From positions 1,612,001-1,676,000 of the forward strand of contig JAHREC010000045.1 in the NCBI GenBank assembly GCA_020081605.1: a stretch of 64,000 nt of DNA, given 5' to 3'. Below, piece after piece: positions 12,801 through 24,175 of this stretch. The stretch's first letter is position 1. Each line of letters opens with the position of its first letter. The position numbers and the translations under genes are program-made. Source of the DNA: Albifimbria verrucaria. Lineage: Eukaryota; Ascomycota; Sordariomycetes; Hypocreales; Stachybotryaceae. The notes below the pieces were generated by a model that had not been told where the DNA came from, did not search any database, and worked only from the letters and a program-made list of their open reading frames with translations.

Positions 12801-14776
12801 ATCGGCTATTGAGTTACCGGTTATGCGTTGCTCTTTGACGCCTGCTCTCTGACCTGCCTTCGAGACCTCTGCACAGCTATCACGGCCGAGAGACACGGCG
12901 ACCGGTGGTCAAGTGATGGCAGTGTTTCAGAACATGTTCCGGAACCGTGTCATTTGGTTGGGTCCTCTCTGGAGACTGAGTGCACTGATGGGGATGGGAC
13001 TCTGGTTGGCGCCAAACAATGGGGACAGCGAGTGCCTGGGATCAGTGGTCGCGCAAATGTACCGTCTACCTGCGAGCTACTGCTGCATGCGGATCAAAAG
13101 CACGGGCTTTGCCTGTTGTCAGGGTCACGACTCCGTCCTCCGGCTCCACTTTCTCCGGGACCTTCGGAGCTTTTGCCCATCGCCAGCCTTGCCAGCCTCA
13201 TTAACAGGAATGAAAAAGAAGAAAATTTATTTAATGAACGAGCACGATCGATCTCGTCGATGTCCCGCCCTTCCGGCTTGGCCTCTCGTAAGCAGCGCAA
13301 CTTACACTACCAAACGTGAGTTCCGAGCACTCCGATCATGAGCAATGGCAACTTTACGCTCGCCTAATCGTAGCTTTCTCGGCGGCTTGGAAAAAAGTGC
13401 TCAGAGCCAAGTTTCTTGCGATCCCAACAGCTGACGTGGTGCCAAGGCATTTGGCCTGGGGCTGCCTGGAGCGTTCCTCCATGTAAGTCGCTTCGCCGTG
13501 TGACTCTGTTGGATGGCATGGCCTGTCTTGGCAGCGACAGCTTGGGAGGGGGAACGAGCCTGGTAATGTTGTTTCTACGCATCTGCGAATTTGATATGTG
13601 ATTTCCGAATTTGCCTATGCTATACGCCAACCCCAGTATGCACAACCAACGAAGACGGGTTGCCTCTCCCGTAGCTATGGAGCGTTTCCAATTATCCCTT
13701 GGGCGATCAAACGTAGCAGGGACAGCTTGGCGCTATGCCCTGTCAACGCAACAGCCCCTTGTCCCCTCCTCCACTATGGTCTCACACAATGGAGCCCGTC
13801 GCAGAATGGTGTTTCGTTCTGCGTTTGATGAAAAGAAAACATGTGTTTCTGGTTTCTTCTTGATGGGGACCTCTGTCCATTACCGCACCACCGCGGCAAA
13901 AGGCCCCTGCCTCCCCCTCTTGTGACTGCAACCTGCCCATGCCACGATGCGCTGCCACTCGAACCATGGGCTCGACGTGACACCCTCCCTCGGGGGTTGA
14001 CGGACACCGTTGCTCAGCCTGGGATCCTGGTTCTGGCCATGCGCAGGCGTCGGGCCGGCCTTTGCGGCCAGTATCTGGTCCGCCTCCCTGCTCCAGGACT
14101 ATTTCCCCGCTTGTTTTTAGCGAGACCGTCTCGGCGAGCTATGAGGTAGCTGCTTGGAAAGACGCGATAGCTTCATTTACGACCAACCCCAGCAACTAAG
14201 CTTGCGGCATGGCGCAAAACATTTCCCTCAACTCTAGAATCATGCGGGCGCGTATACAAAACATGGGGTGCGTATACATTTGTCTGACAGCTCCAGACCA
14301 AATGCAGGCCTCTCCAAGGTCCTCCAAGCTGCCTCCCAGCCACTCACCTTATTGACTTCAAAGAGTCACCCTCGCTTACAAATTGCACACGCAGCTGACT
14401 CTGCGATGCATTGTCTCTGCCGCCCATGCAACTAGCCCCGTGGAAGAAGCCTGGTGGGTACCATGCAGATTACACACATCTCCATCCGCAACCGCGATTC
14501 ACCCCTCCTTGACATTGACAAATAAGAACGGATAAACTTGGACCACATGCCGAGAATCGCTCACTTTAAGGCCTGACGAGCGGAGCCCGGCGCCATATCG
14601 TACCTTCGTAGCCAGATATCAGATCAGAGTTACCATGTGCTGGCCGCTTGGGCTAATGTATTATTCAAAATAACGAAAACCTATCACTGCGCTTGCTTTG
14701 GGTTGTGACTTGAGCCAGTTGTTTCACCACCATAGAACTCCTACTGTATCCCGTCATTGTCGTTGAATCATCTACG
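9828..14776. other. Large gene-poor region (4.9 kb)
   Basis: Many 60-160 codon ORFs on both strands, all without recognisable domains, conserved motifs or convincing exon chains. Base composition is not AT-rich, so it does not look like a RIP-degraded transposon. No tRNA-like B box with a matching acceptor stem was found. It lies between the 5' end of the Ytp1-like gene and the 3' end of the metallohydrolase; it may be promoter and untranslated sequence, or host a non-coding transcript. Confidence 0.5.
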
Positions 14777-15627
14777 TTATAAAGTCGAGCGGTCCCTAAG
14801 ACGCCACCGACCACCCTCCTCCTCAACCCGTCCCTCATCCTTCAGCTTGCCGAGAATCTGGTTCAGCCCCCGCACGCCGCCATGTGTAGCGTCTCGGGTA
14901 CGTCCTGGTAGATGACTTTGACCAGTTCCATGGGCGTCCAGGCGGTGTTCCCGTCCTCGCGGCCGGTGCGCAGCGTCCGCACTACCTGATCTTCGCGCTT
15001 CTGGCGGTGCTGGATGTATTCGGTGATTTTGGCCGGGCCGTCCTCCAGCACCGGGCCGTGGCCGGGATACGCGCGGCCCTTGAAGAGACGGCGCATGCGC
15101 TCCAGGCTGTCGAGGTAGGTGGACAGGCTCTCGAAGACGGCAGTGCCGTGCCCGAGTACATTGTCGGCGGTAAACATGGCGTCCTCGTCGGTCAGAACGA
15201 ATGCCATGTGGTCCGTCGTGTGGCCGGGCGTGTAAGCAGCCGTCAAGTTGACGCCCTGCACGCTGAAGATTTGGCCGTCGATGATGTCCTCCTGCCCGGC
15301 GGAGGGCTCATGTTTGTAAATCTTGGCTTCGGGACACAATTTGAGCAAATCCCGAATGCCTCCTACGTGGTCGCCGTGCCAATGCGTGATGAGGGCCGTC
15401 TCAACCGTCGCATTCTCCTTGTCCAGCGTCTCCTTCAGCGAGGCGATCCAGGCCGGTCGGCCCTCGCCGGTGTCAATCAGGATGCGCTGCGGGCCCGTGC
15501 CCAGCAGGTAGGTATTCGTTCCCTGGAGTGTGAACTTGCCCGGGTTGCCGCCTAGAATCCGGATACACCTCGGGCTGAGGCGCTCCACGGGGGCAGATGG
15601 ACGAGCTGCGTCGCCATATTGCGACAC
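14777..15627 (-). CDS. LACTB2-like metallo-beta-lactamase-fold hydrolase; frame broken near the C-terminus
   Basis: The single-exon product has the Zn-binding signature THWHGDHVGG about 80 residues in, a second ligand in TPGHTTDH, the D of FTADNVLGHG, and the late His in YPGHGPV, all in the order of LACTB2-type proteins (endoribonuclease or thioesterase-like hydrolases). The family includes housekeeping mitochondrial LACTB2 homologues and the ACP thioesterases of polyketide clusters. No polyketide synthase lies nearby, so a housekeeping role is more likely. The open frame ends early at 14863, but adding one C in the CCCCC run at 14867-14871 extends it through LNQILGKLKDEGR to a stop at 14777, the normal winged-helix-like C-terminus. 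Start ATG at 15627. Confidence 0.82.
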
Positions 15628-16985
15628 GAACGGGTGATGATGGATGGGGTGATGCAGCGGGGGCGCCAGAGGTGAGGGGTCCGAATGGTGAGTGAACGCG
15701 TGGTTATTCCGGAATGAAGCCTGGTGATGGGATGCATAAGGCGAAAGGTGATATCGCCATCGCTGGCTTATTCAGTCCCTGATATCGGCGTATGAGAGAT
15801 GCCGAAGGATGCGATTAAAGGCGAGGGCTGATTCCCCGTGGTGTGGTGGGGAGGAGAGCCCGGACAGCCTCGGCTTTGGCTCCGCCTGCCGACGGATTAA
15901 ATAAGGCCGTCACACAGGGATGAGATGGCATCTGTTTTGATGGATGGGATTGTAGGGCCTTGATAGATGGTATTCAATTGTTTTCTTCTTCTATATAATA
16001 TGATTGCGACGGTTAAGCATGGTTACTGGGAATGTATTGAACAGAGACATTGCACCATATCATTACAGGCAGTGCTATTCGATGGCGCCGGCGTACCGTC
16101 CATTTATGGCAGTCCCAATGCCGTATTCGGTCACGAGCTGGCCAATTTGGGGCATCTATAGTTGTCTTCAGTTGCAGACTATGAAAGGAAAAACAAAAAC
16201 CAGATAAATTCGGACATGAAATAAAAGAAGATGAAAAGATAAAGACACTGGAAGAATCTACCTGCACAATATGCATTATTCAACTCAACTATTTCAGCGT
16301 GTTCCTGGCCAACACGCCTGTAGATGCTAGCAGTGGCCAAAAATTTAAGCGCTTCCAGGCGCTAAGCGATAAGCGTCACCTTATCGCGCCTTTATCCGTA
16401 GGCAGGCGATACAAGATAATTCTTAGGAGATTCCCCAATGACAATCCCATCGCAAACCATCCAACTTACGCTCGCCGTTTACATTTAGCTTCTCCATCTT
16501 TCCTTTGCCCTCGAGCCCGCCGCCCCCAAAACCGGTTTGCTTTTGCCTCCTTGCCTGCTCGCCTGCAGCCGGTCTGGTAATGTTTGCCGAGCTCTCAGGT
16601 CGATCCTCCAATTGATCAACACGCTTGTCGAAATCTACCCTGCTGGGCACATCGGCCGAGCTGAACCATCCCTCTGCCCATCGCTCACGGTATGTTCCCA
16701 GCTTGCGACTTCGTGCGCTGGCACGGCCCGGGAAGCCCTTGTTCAGGTGAATTGAGATGAGCTGACTCTTGCCTATTCAGGATCGGCGTCTCGCTTCCAG
16801 CTGCAGAGCATTCAGCCCCTTGCTGTCCTGTCGCATCAACACTACTGTCAACACCATCACCAACACCCGACTTGCTAGAGCCGACCCTCGACCACTTCGC
16901 CAGACCACCACCGCGGGCTTCCGCCCGAATCTCTTGCCGCACCTTCTCTCGTTTGTCCGATCGCTGCCTCGCCTCGTCTTTCACA
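15628..16985. other. Divergent promoter region between the metallohydrolase and UBP8
   Basis: About 1.36 kb with no supported CDS. It contains two adjacent inverted repeats at 16348-16387 (listed separately) and a C-rich leader before the UBP8 start. Confidence 0.55.
16348..16387. promoter_or_regulatory. Two adjacent inverted repeats, one a palindromic GATA pair
   Basis: First repeat 16348-16363: AGCGC, a 6-base spacer, GCGCT. Second repeat 16366-16387: GCGATAAG, a 6-base spacer CGTCAC, CTTATCGC, a perfect 8 bp inverted repeat containing two opposed GATAAG sites. This could bind a dimeric GATA factor or form a hairpin. It sits about 600 bases before UBP8 and about 720 before the metallohydrolase. 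A regulatory role is inference. Confidence 0.4.
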
Positions 16986-18862
16986 ATGTCTGCACGACCA
17001 ACCACGCCCGCGTCGCCAAAGAACTTCAAAGTCAAGTCCCCGGCGCCGGGGTCTCCCATGTTTGGCTGCGGTAAACACTCCCACCCGAATCAACCCTGCC
17101 GCTCGACTAGCTCTCGCTAACTCGACGTCACTCTCTAGAACATGTGCAGCGTTTGCTATCCCAGGGTCAGGAGGTTATGAACAGCTCGATAGCGCACTAC
17201 AAGATGATCCTCCGCAGCATCTTCGACTCGACTCCCATCATAGCTCAAACTTCAACCAGTCAGGAGGGCCGTCCTGTCACCACCCTCACCTCGAATTACC
17301 TCTGCCTGCAGTGCCCCGTCACCGTGACCGAGGACGATCGACTTAAACATGGGACTAAGAAGTCGCATCGCTTCTGTATGATAGGCTTTGATGCTGCTGT
17401 GCTCGGTGCCTTGTGCTGACAGCTATAGACGTTGATTCCCGAAGTGGCTCGCTCTACTGCCAGATCTGCGATGACTTTGTCTGGGATCCGACCCTAGAGG
17501 ACCTTCGTGTCCGCAAGATTGGTACAGGCTCATTTTCTGGTCGGCCTTGCCCAGACCCCTAGCTCCATCACAATCAACAGCTAACAATCCTTAACAGGCC
17601 GTAAGAGGAAGCACGATGAACTGTTCTCCGATCCGGTTAAGGACCTCTCGACATACATCGCGACCAACACGACCATAGCTTCTTGCCGTGCAAACGGCCT
17701 GCGTGGCATTTACAACGCTGGCGCCACCTGCTACCAGAACGTCGTCCTTCAGAGCTTTCTTCACAACCCTCTCCTGCGCAACTTTTACCTGAGCGACGGG
17801 CACCAGAGCAACGACTGCAACATTCCGCATTGCTTGAGCTGCGCTATGGATGACATGTTCCAAGATTTTTACGCTTTGGAAAACACAAACGGTTACACGG
17901 CCGCTAATATCCTGTCGGGTTTCTGGATATCGGAGAAGAAAGCATTCGAGAACCTGGTGACTACAAAAGAGCAGGACGCGCATGAATTTTTCCAGTTTCT
18001 TGCTGAAGAACTGCACGAGCGCAATGGGGACGGTAAGAAACCAGAGATCGGCAGCGAACACAGCTGCAACTGCATCATCCACCAGACCTTCTACGGAAAA
18101 ATGCAAACCACAACAACATGCCAGAACTGCTCCGGCACATCAAATGCCGTCCAGTCTTTCCTAGACTTGAGTTTAGGGTTAGAAAACCTGGCTCAGAGGC
18201 GGGCCAAGAAGTTGGGACAAAAGGCGCCTCCTCTGACGCTTTTGGACTGTCTGGACGAGGAATACGTCAAGTCAGACAAGTGCGAGTACAGGTGCCATAA
18301 CTGTGAGTCAACGCAGCAGGCCAGAAGACATACCAGCATCAAACGCTTGCCAAATGTTCTGTCAATACAACTAAAGGTGAGATGCCCCATAATACTAGCA
18401 CCATCCACGCATATTTCTAACTATCCATAGCGCTTTGAGTTTAAGCAAGGCAGGCATGATCGTGCCGCTTCGAAAATGGATAACCCCGTCCAATTCCTCT
18501 GCAGCTGAACATGCTTCCTTACACAAGCAAGGTTCGTGGCCGCGATAGCCGGGAGAACACAGAACTGGAGAGGTCGTGCACGTATGACCTGCTCAGTGTT
18601 GTTGTGCATGTTGGTGAGCTGGACACGGGGCATTATGTGTCGTATTGTCGTGTCGGGGATCAGGTACGCATCTTTTCACCACCCATGCTCGCCCTCCCTA
18701 GTCATTTTCTGCTACTATTCCCTTCCATTTTTATGCCCTGACTGCTAACACAATCAACAGTGGTTCCGATTCAACGACCACAAAGTACAGCTGGCCAGTC
18801 TATCCGAGGTGTTGGGCGCGCAGGCGTATTTACTATTCTACATTATTAGATCTCTAGCATAA
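16986..18862 (+). CDS. UBP8: Ubp8-type ubiquitin C-terminal hydrolase (SAGA deubiquitinase module)
   Basis: Ubp8 removes ubiquitin from histone H2B within the SAGA coactivator complex. Six exons: 16986-17070, 17139-17375, 17429-17521, 17598-18376, 18431-18663 and 18761-18862. The protein of about 510 residues has an N-terminal zinc-finger UBP domain (CLQCP, KSHRFYVD, LYCQICDDFVWDP), then the peptidase core with Cys box NAGATCYQN, QDAHEFFQFL, paired zinc-binding Cys (TTCQNC, CEYRCHNC), and the His box DTGHYVSYC ending in QAYLLFYI. One C is missing in the short run at 18496-18497 (after NPVQF), shifting the frame; adding one restores PLQLNMLPYTSK. Stop TAA at 18860. Domain order and the ZnF-UBP fit Ubp8 rather than other USPs. 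Confidence 0.9.
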
Positions 18863-19173
18863 AGCAAACCGACAGCAGGGGACAAGACCCCCAAACTCAT
18901 ACACCAATTCAGCGAACAACAACAAAGCATCGGACCGGCGTCTAGGACGAAGGAGAAAAACCCCGGAAGGGAAAATTTACTCGGAAACAGGCATATCGTA
19001 GCGTGATTTTTTGGAGTTGAATAAAATGTCAATAGATATGAACATTGTGTCCTATCATCTGTACCGTTTTCTCGTGTGATCCATCATACGGAGTTTTTCC
19101 TCCTGCTCAACTCAGGGCTAACCACCAACGAACTTCAAACTCGTCATAGTAGTTGCTTTATTGCGCATTTCCT
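18863..19173. other. Convergent intergenic region UBP8/EFM5
   Basis: The 3' flanks of two convergent genes; nothing else seen. Confidence 0.6.
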
Positions 19174-20304
19174 CTACCGCCACTTCCAGTCCTCGCACTC
19201 AAAGTTGGCGTAGCAGTAAAACTCGTTGCTCAGACCTCTCGCGTGGAGCGGCTCAAACGTCGTCGTCTTGACCTCGAGCGACTGGTACAGACGGCACACG
19301 AGCGTCTCCATACGCTCGCCCGTGCAGACGATGACGCGGGAGGCGGCGCCGGTCTTGGTCTTGAGGAGCCAGCGGGCGGTGAGGGCGGCTGTTTTATAAA
19401 AAAAAAGGTGTTGTTAGTGATTCTGTTTAAACAGAGGAGAAGACAGCAGGGTGGGTGGATTAGACATGGATGGGTACCTTTTGTTTGGCAGTCTTCGCTG
19501 AGGAAGGGAGGGTCGCAGATGATGCGGTCGAATGAGCCCTTGAGCTCGGCTGCACATCACATCAATACCGCCTCACATTCAACCTCACGTAGAACAAGTA
19601 CCTGGCAGCTTCAGCGGCTGCTGGAAATCGTAAAAGACGAATTCAGAAAACACGCCGAACCGGTCATCGTGCTCCAACAGGACCAGCTTTGGCCTCTCTG
19701 CTTCGTCCCTCGTTCGCTATAAAAGCAGCGAGTTAGTCTCCATAAGACATAGTAATAGACTCACGAGCAACAGGTGAGTCTTGCTCCGGACTGTGAAGGG
19801 CTCACCAGGATATTCTTCAGCGCAACGAATGCGCTCGGCGCGGAGAGCACGCCAATCGTCATATCCGCCGTTGCGCCGTCAAGCAACTGCCTAGCGAGCA
19901 CATTCGCAGTCTCGTTAGAATACTACAGTCTTCGTATTAGTCCTCTTACGTCTTAAAAAACAAAAGCAAAAAAGCCGCTTGTATACAAGCTCACAGCAGG
20001 GGACACAAAGACAGCCATACCCAGAACTGCGACTCGTTCCAGTCCTCGGCAAACGCCTCCATCGACAGCGGCGCGTTGGCCTCGGCCTCGGCCTTTAGCT
20101 TCTCGAACTTCTCCGCGTGCGCATCTTTCTCAGCGTTGAACTCGGCCAGCGCGGCCAGCGTGTGCGCCGAGAGGGTGCTGTGAGGGCGTTGTGAGCGTGG
20201 GTTGCCTTCGGCGCAAGACCCCGGGCTATATGCCTCCCGGTCTTGAAATAAGAGAGAAGAGTGAGGTCAAAGTCTTACATGGGCTCGTCGTCGCTGTCTG
20301 ACAT
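19174..20304 (-). CDS. EFM5: Efm5-type protein-lysine methyltransferase (EEF1A-KMT1 / N6AMT2 family)
   Basis: This SAM-dependent methyltransferase family modifies eukaryotic elongation factor 1A. Six short exons encode about 245 residues beginning MSDSDDEP (exon 1 20304-20279, exon 2 20177-20021, further exons to the TAG at 19174). Typical features are TLSAHTLAALAEF at the start, DWNESQFWYSNETA, the SAM-binding stretch around VLSAPSAF, YDFQQP, and the diagnostic catalytic motif FDRIICDPPFLSEDC. The C-terminus NEFYCYANFECEDW is also family-like. All splice joins keep frame and no homopolymer break was found, so this is one of the few intact multi-exon genes here. Confidence 0.88.
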
Positions 20305-20677
20305 GGTGTTCTGCCTTTTTTAATCGCCTTGTTGGAGACGGTGGTGTCACTGAGTTCAAACAAATCTTGGGTCAATGATATCGAGGTCCACTCACCCACC
20401 TAAAAGAAAAACGCTCTAAAATGGGAGCTTCAACATGCACCAGCATTGGTTTGGCAGCAATTCAACAACAGAACTTGCAAAGAAGCACAGATGCAACTGG
20501 CAAAATATCTAGTCACAACACAGTCACCGTGAATGAATCAAACAACGTCACCACATTCTAGACCAAAGAAATGACCTGTACAATTGCTCAAGCCCGCAGA
20601 TTCTAATCTATGCGGTTCTATTTACAGTTACTCGCTGCGTCGCCTGCAGCTTCCTCCTCGCAGTTATCCGCAACATT
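20305..20677. other. Intergenic region upstream of EFM5
   Basis: Holds the promoter of EFM5 and the 3' flank of the complex I subunit gene. No other signal seen. Confidence 0.55.
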
Positions 20678-22232
20678 TTACAACTCATCCGTAACGTGGA
20701 TGTACTTCTTGTCCTCTCTCCTCTCCTTCTCCGTGGCCGGGGCAGGTCGTAGTAGTTCTGGCTACGGAATCCTTGCTGTAGAAATCGTCAGACTTGTTTG
20801 GATCATTAGAGCTTCGTCTTCATCACTTACCAGGTAGTGGTAGGTAAAGTTGGCAATGTCACCGGGCTCGATGCCGAGATCCTTGAAGGTCTTGGCCTCG
20901 GGGTCAATGACCTGGTCCATGAACTCACGCTCGATCTCATCGGCAGACATGGTGTGCCACCAAAGGACACGGTTGAGGATACCAGCAACAGGCTTCAGAA
21001 GAGCCTTGGGCAGGTTAACGTGTCGGCGCTGCTTGAAAATTTCCTTGTCGACAAAGGCAGCGATCTGGGCCATGGTGTACTCCTTGGGGCCGTACAGCTC
21101 AAAGGTCTGTCCGGCGGTGGAGTCGTCGTAGAGCATCTTCTCAAGAGCGGCTCCGACGTCGATGGACTGCAAACAAATTAGTTGAGGCTCCAGTACCAGA
21201 CTAAGACACACTTACGTGCACAGGGCGGAACTTCTCCTGCATGTTGTTTGAGGTGAACAGGTTGAGGGCAGAAGCGAGCCTCAGGAGCAGACGGTCCTCG
21301 AATCCGAAGATGGGGGCGGGTCGCACAATCGTGGTCTCGGGGAAGATGCTGCGGGCGACAAGCTCACCTTGTCCCTGCGAATTTGTCAATACGGAGTTGT
21401 GTTGCCAAATCACCCGTCCAGACGTACCTTGGTAGCATAGAACTCAGAGGCGGACTGAGGGTTGGCGCTGTGAGAAGAGACGTGGATGTATCGGTCGACA
21501 TCGTACTTGGCCACAGCCTCAACGATACGCTCAGTACCTCCAACGTGCACATCCGCTAGGGAGTAGTTCCTGGAGTGATATTAGCTCGGCATTCCGAGAA
21601 CTCGCCCATCACCTCAACGTACTTGGTAGGGTAATCGCGACCAATCAGGTTGTAGACGACATCGGAGTGCCTGACACTGGCCTCGATCGAGGCAGTGTTG
21701 TAGAGGTCGTATTCCTGTATAGGATTTAGCAATGCTGCAAGAGGCCGCCGGCGATCATGTCGAAACGTACAAGAAAGACCACCTTGCCGAGGTCACCAGT
21801 CACCTTAAGGTGACGCTTGGTCATCTCCTCACGGTAAGGGATAACGACGGTGCATCCTTGACGAGCTGCCCAACCCATTAGCCCAGTATTTCTCCATGGT
21901 CGTGGAGCCGGCACCCACCCAATCGGTTCACGATGTATCGTCCCAGCTGGCCGGTTGCGCCAAATACGGTGGCAGTGTGTCCTGTACGCCATGTCAGCCT
22001 CGCCCAGGCGGACGGAAGTCGAGAGTCGCACCTCCAAGGGATGATCTAGAGACAAAGAACGGTCAGCCTCCCAATTGGAACCTCATGGACGCGGGTTTAC
22101 GCACCGGCCTCCCTCCACGCGAATGATGGGCTTGCCAGTCCTGGTGATGTGGACGTCGGACAGGAAGCGTTTGCCGGCAACGTTGGGGGTAATTCGACGG
22201 GCTGCCCGTGCAGCAGAGAGGGGCGAAGCCAT
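20678..22232 (-). CDS. NUO40: NADH:ubiquinone oxidoreductase 40 kDa subunit (NDUFA9 homologue), mitochondrial
   Basis: This accessory subunit of respiratory complex I belongs to the extended SDR/NAD-epimerase fold. The start MASPLSAARAARR is a classic mitochondrial presequence (a further in-frame ATG at 22283 would add 17 non-family residues). About nine exons follow, with the nucleotide-binding glycine motif in TVFGATGQLGRY, then RQGCTVVIPYRE, VVYNLIGRDYPTKNYSLADVHV, HVSSHSANPQS, EFYATKGQGE and RPAPIFGFEDRLL. The last exon loses one base in a GGGG run at 20739-20742; adding it gives the expected end NYYDLP to YIHVTDEL with TAA at 20678. The 5' end is divergent from RPN9, 430 bases away. Confidence 0.9.
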
Positions 22233-22663
22233 TCTTGCGACTGTCGCTCGATCGGAGCAAGAACGGTGGTGAATCCCTCTCAATTGGCCTTGAAGCTTCT
22301 CTTTGCGGATTCCTTGAACCAGGCGATAGCATGCTGGATGAGCTTCGGAAGTGCTAGCTCAAGGTCACGTGCATCGGTCACGTGCTTGCACTTGAGCTGT
22401 GTCATCATTCTTGGTGGTCCATGGCCCGTGCGTCGAGGTGGGAGGAAGCACCAGGCTGCTAGCTAGCCGCGTCTACGAGCTCATCGCAGCAACGTAACCG
22501 ACCTCTACTCGACTTCCTCGAATTCTACGGTGTACGACTCGCGCATAGATTTCGACGTCTCTGATCAACAGACGCCTATCCCGAGAGCGAGCTGCACGGT
22601 TTGGACCTGTGCCACACTCCCACCTAGCCAAATCCGCACCGCCCTCATTCCCTACCCACCGCC
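22233..22663. other. Shared promoter region NUO40/RPN9
   Basis: 431 bases between divergent starts, containing the tandem E-boxes listed separately. No Rpn4-type PACE element (GGTGGCAAA) was seen. Confidence 0.55.
22363..22385. promoter_or_regulatory. Tandem GGTCACGTGC E-box repeats in the NUO40/RPN9 divergent promoter
   Basis: The decamer GGTCACGTGC occurs at 22363-22372 and again at 22376-22385, 13 bp apart. CACGTG cores are recognised by bHLH factors such as Cbf1 or USF types. The same GGTCACGTG string is present once upstream of RBD2 (minus strand, core CACGTG at 27933-27938). Confidence 0.55.
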
Positions 22664-23918
22664 ATGAACGCCGACGCCATTCCAGATTTCCTCGCTGAGC
22701 AGCGGGATCGTGCCCCGAGGAGCTCCAGCCGCTTGTTCTCGACTTCGAAAACTACTGGGAGCGTAAGCTCTGGCACCAGCTCACCGATGCCCTCGTCAAG
22801 TTCTTCAGCCACCCGGGCAGTGCCCCTCAGCGCCTATCCTTCTACAAGGTCTTTATCCTCAAGTTCGCCGACAAGATCAACCAGTTGAAGCTGGTGGATC
22901 TGGCGCTCAAGGCCGCTAGCCAATGCAAAGGTGGGATCACCAATTTCTTAGGTGCCAGATACCTCTACTAACCGCCAGTAGACGACAACGAGCGCTTGAC
23001 GTTCCTGCAGTCAGTAGTGAAGAAGGTCGACAACGAGAACTCACAAGATGCTTTCGTCTTCGCCTCGGTGGCGGTCGCCCGGACGAAGCTTAGTCTGAAC
23101 GACCTGGACGGAGCTAGGAAAGAGCTTGATGCTGCCGAGAGGATACTGGACACATTCGACTCGGTTGAGACGGTTGTTCACGCTGCGTTCTACGATGCAA
23201 ACGCAAACTACTACCAGGTACGAAGAAGAACAGCTTTAAGATATGTTCTTATGCTAACTTTCTTTGACCACAGCGCAAGATGGACTTCTCCAACTATTAC
23301 CGAACTGCTCTCCTCTACCTCGCCTGTATCGATCTCTCCGCCATGTCTGATGACGAGCGATACCGCCGAGCATACTACCTCAGTGTAGCCGCCCTTGTAT
23401 CGACGAGCATTTACAACTTCGGCGAGCTGCTACTACACCCTATCCTCGACGTTTTGGCCAACAGCGAGGACGACAAGTGGCTGCGTGACCTCCTCTTCGC
23501 CTTCAACCGCGGAGACCTGGGCGCCTTCGACCTCCTCTCCGACCACGTTGAGGACAACAGACTCCTCAGCGAGCATTCCGACCACCTCCGACAGAAGATC
23601 TACCTTGCCTCCCTTACCGAGGCCGTCTTCCGCCGCCCACCTCACGACAGAACCATGACCTTTGCCACCATCTCGCAAGAGACTAAGATCCGACCCGAGG
23701 AGATCGAGCACTTGATCATGAAGGCGCTGAGCCTCGGGCTGTTGAGGGGCACCATCGACCAGGTCGACGAAGTGGCGCACATTACCTGGGTGCAGCCCAA
23801 GGTGGTGGACATGAAGCAGATTAGCAACATGCGCCAACGGCTACTCGAGTGGGACTCCAACGTCAACCAGCTGGGCAACTGGATCGAGGCCGCGGGTAAG
23901 GATGTCTGGGCGGCCTAA
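22664..23918 (+). CDS. RPN9: 26S proteasome regulatory subunit Rpn9 (PSMD13)
   Basis: A PCI-domain lid subunit of the 19S regulatory particle. Three exons (22664-22930, 22982-23217, 23274-23918) encode about 382 residues. The start MNADAIPDFLAEQRDRAP is typical; the PCI/winged-helix part includes FNRGDLGAFDLL, RQKIYLASLTEAVFRRP, TFATISQETKI and VDEVAHITWVQPKVVD. The frame is lost in a CCCC run at 22713-22716; with one more C the protein reads EELQPLVLDFENYWERK and continues normally through exon 1. Because RPN9 is a conserved core gene, this break is better explained by a sequence error than by gene death. Confidence 0.92.
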
Positions 23919-24175
23919 GACTAGCCGCGGGATGAAAATCGTGGTCACGAAATGAAGAAAGTCTGTATAATATAGAACAATGAAGACCACCTCAGGCCAA
24001 TGATCTGAGGATGACATCAAAATTAGAGGCAACGTTGTGAGAGACAAGTGTAGCTTTGTTGTGAGCTGGCGCATATAGAAATCAGCCTATTTGCTACGGT
24101 AGCATATTCTATGGTATCCCGTTGATCTAATGGCCTCATGCGCCCAAGCCAATTCTACTAAGATCTGAACCCGTT

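Noticed and set aside
14777..15627. Metallohydrolase as the thioesterase of a polyketide cluster
   Set aside because: Neighbours are housekeeping genes (UBP8, EFM5) and no polyketide synthase or tailoring genes are in the window.
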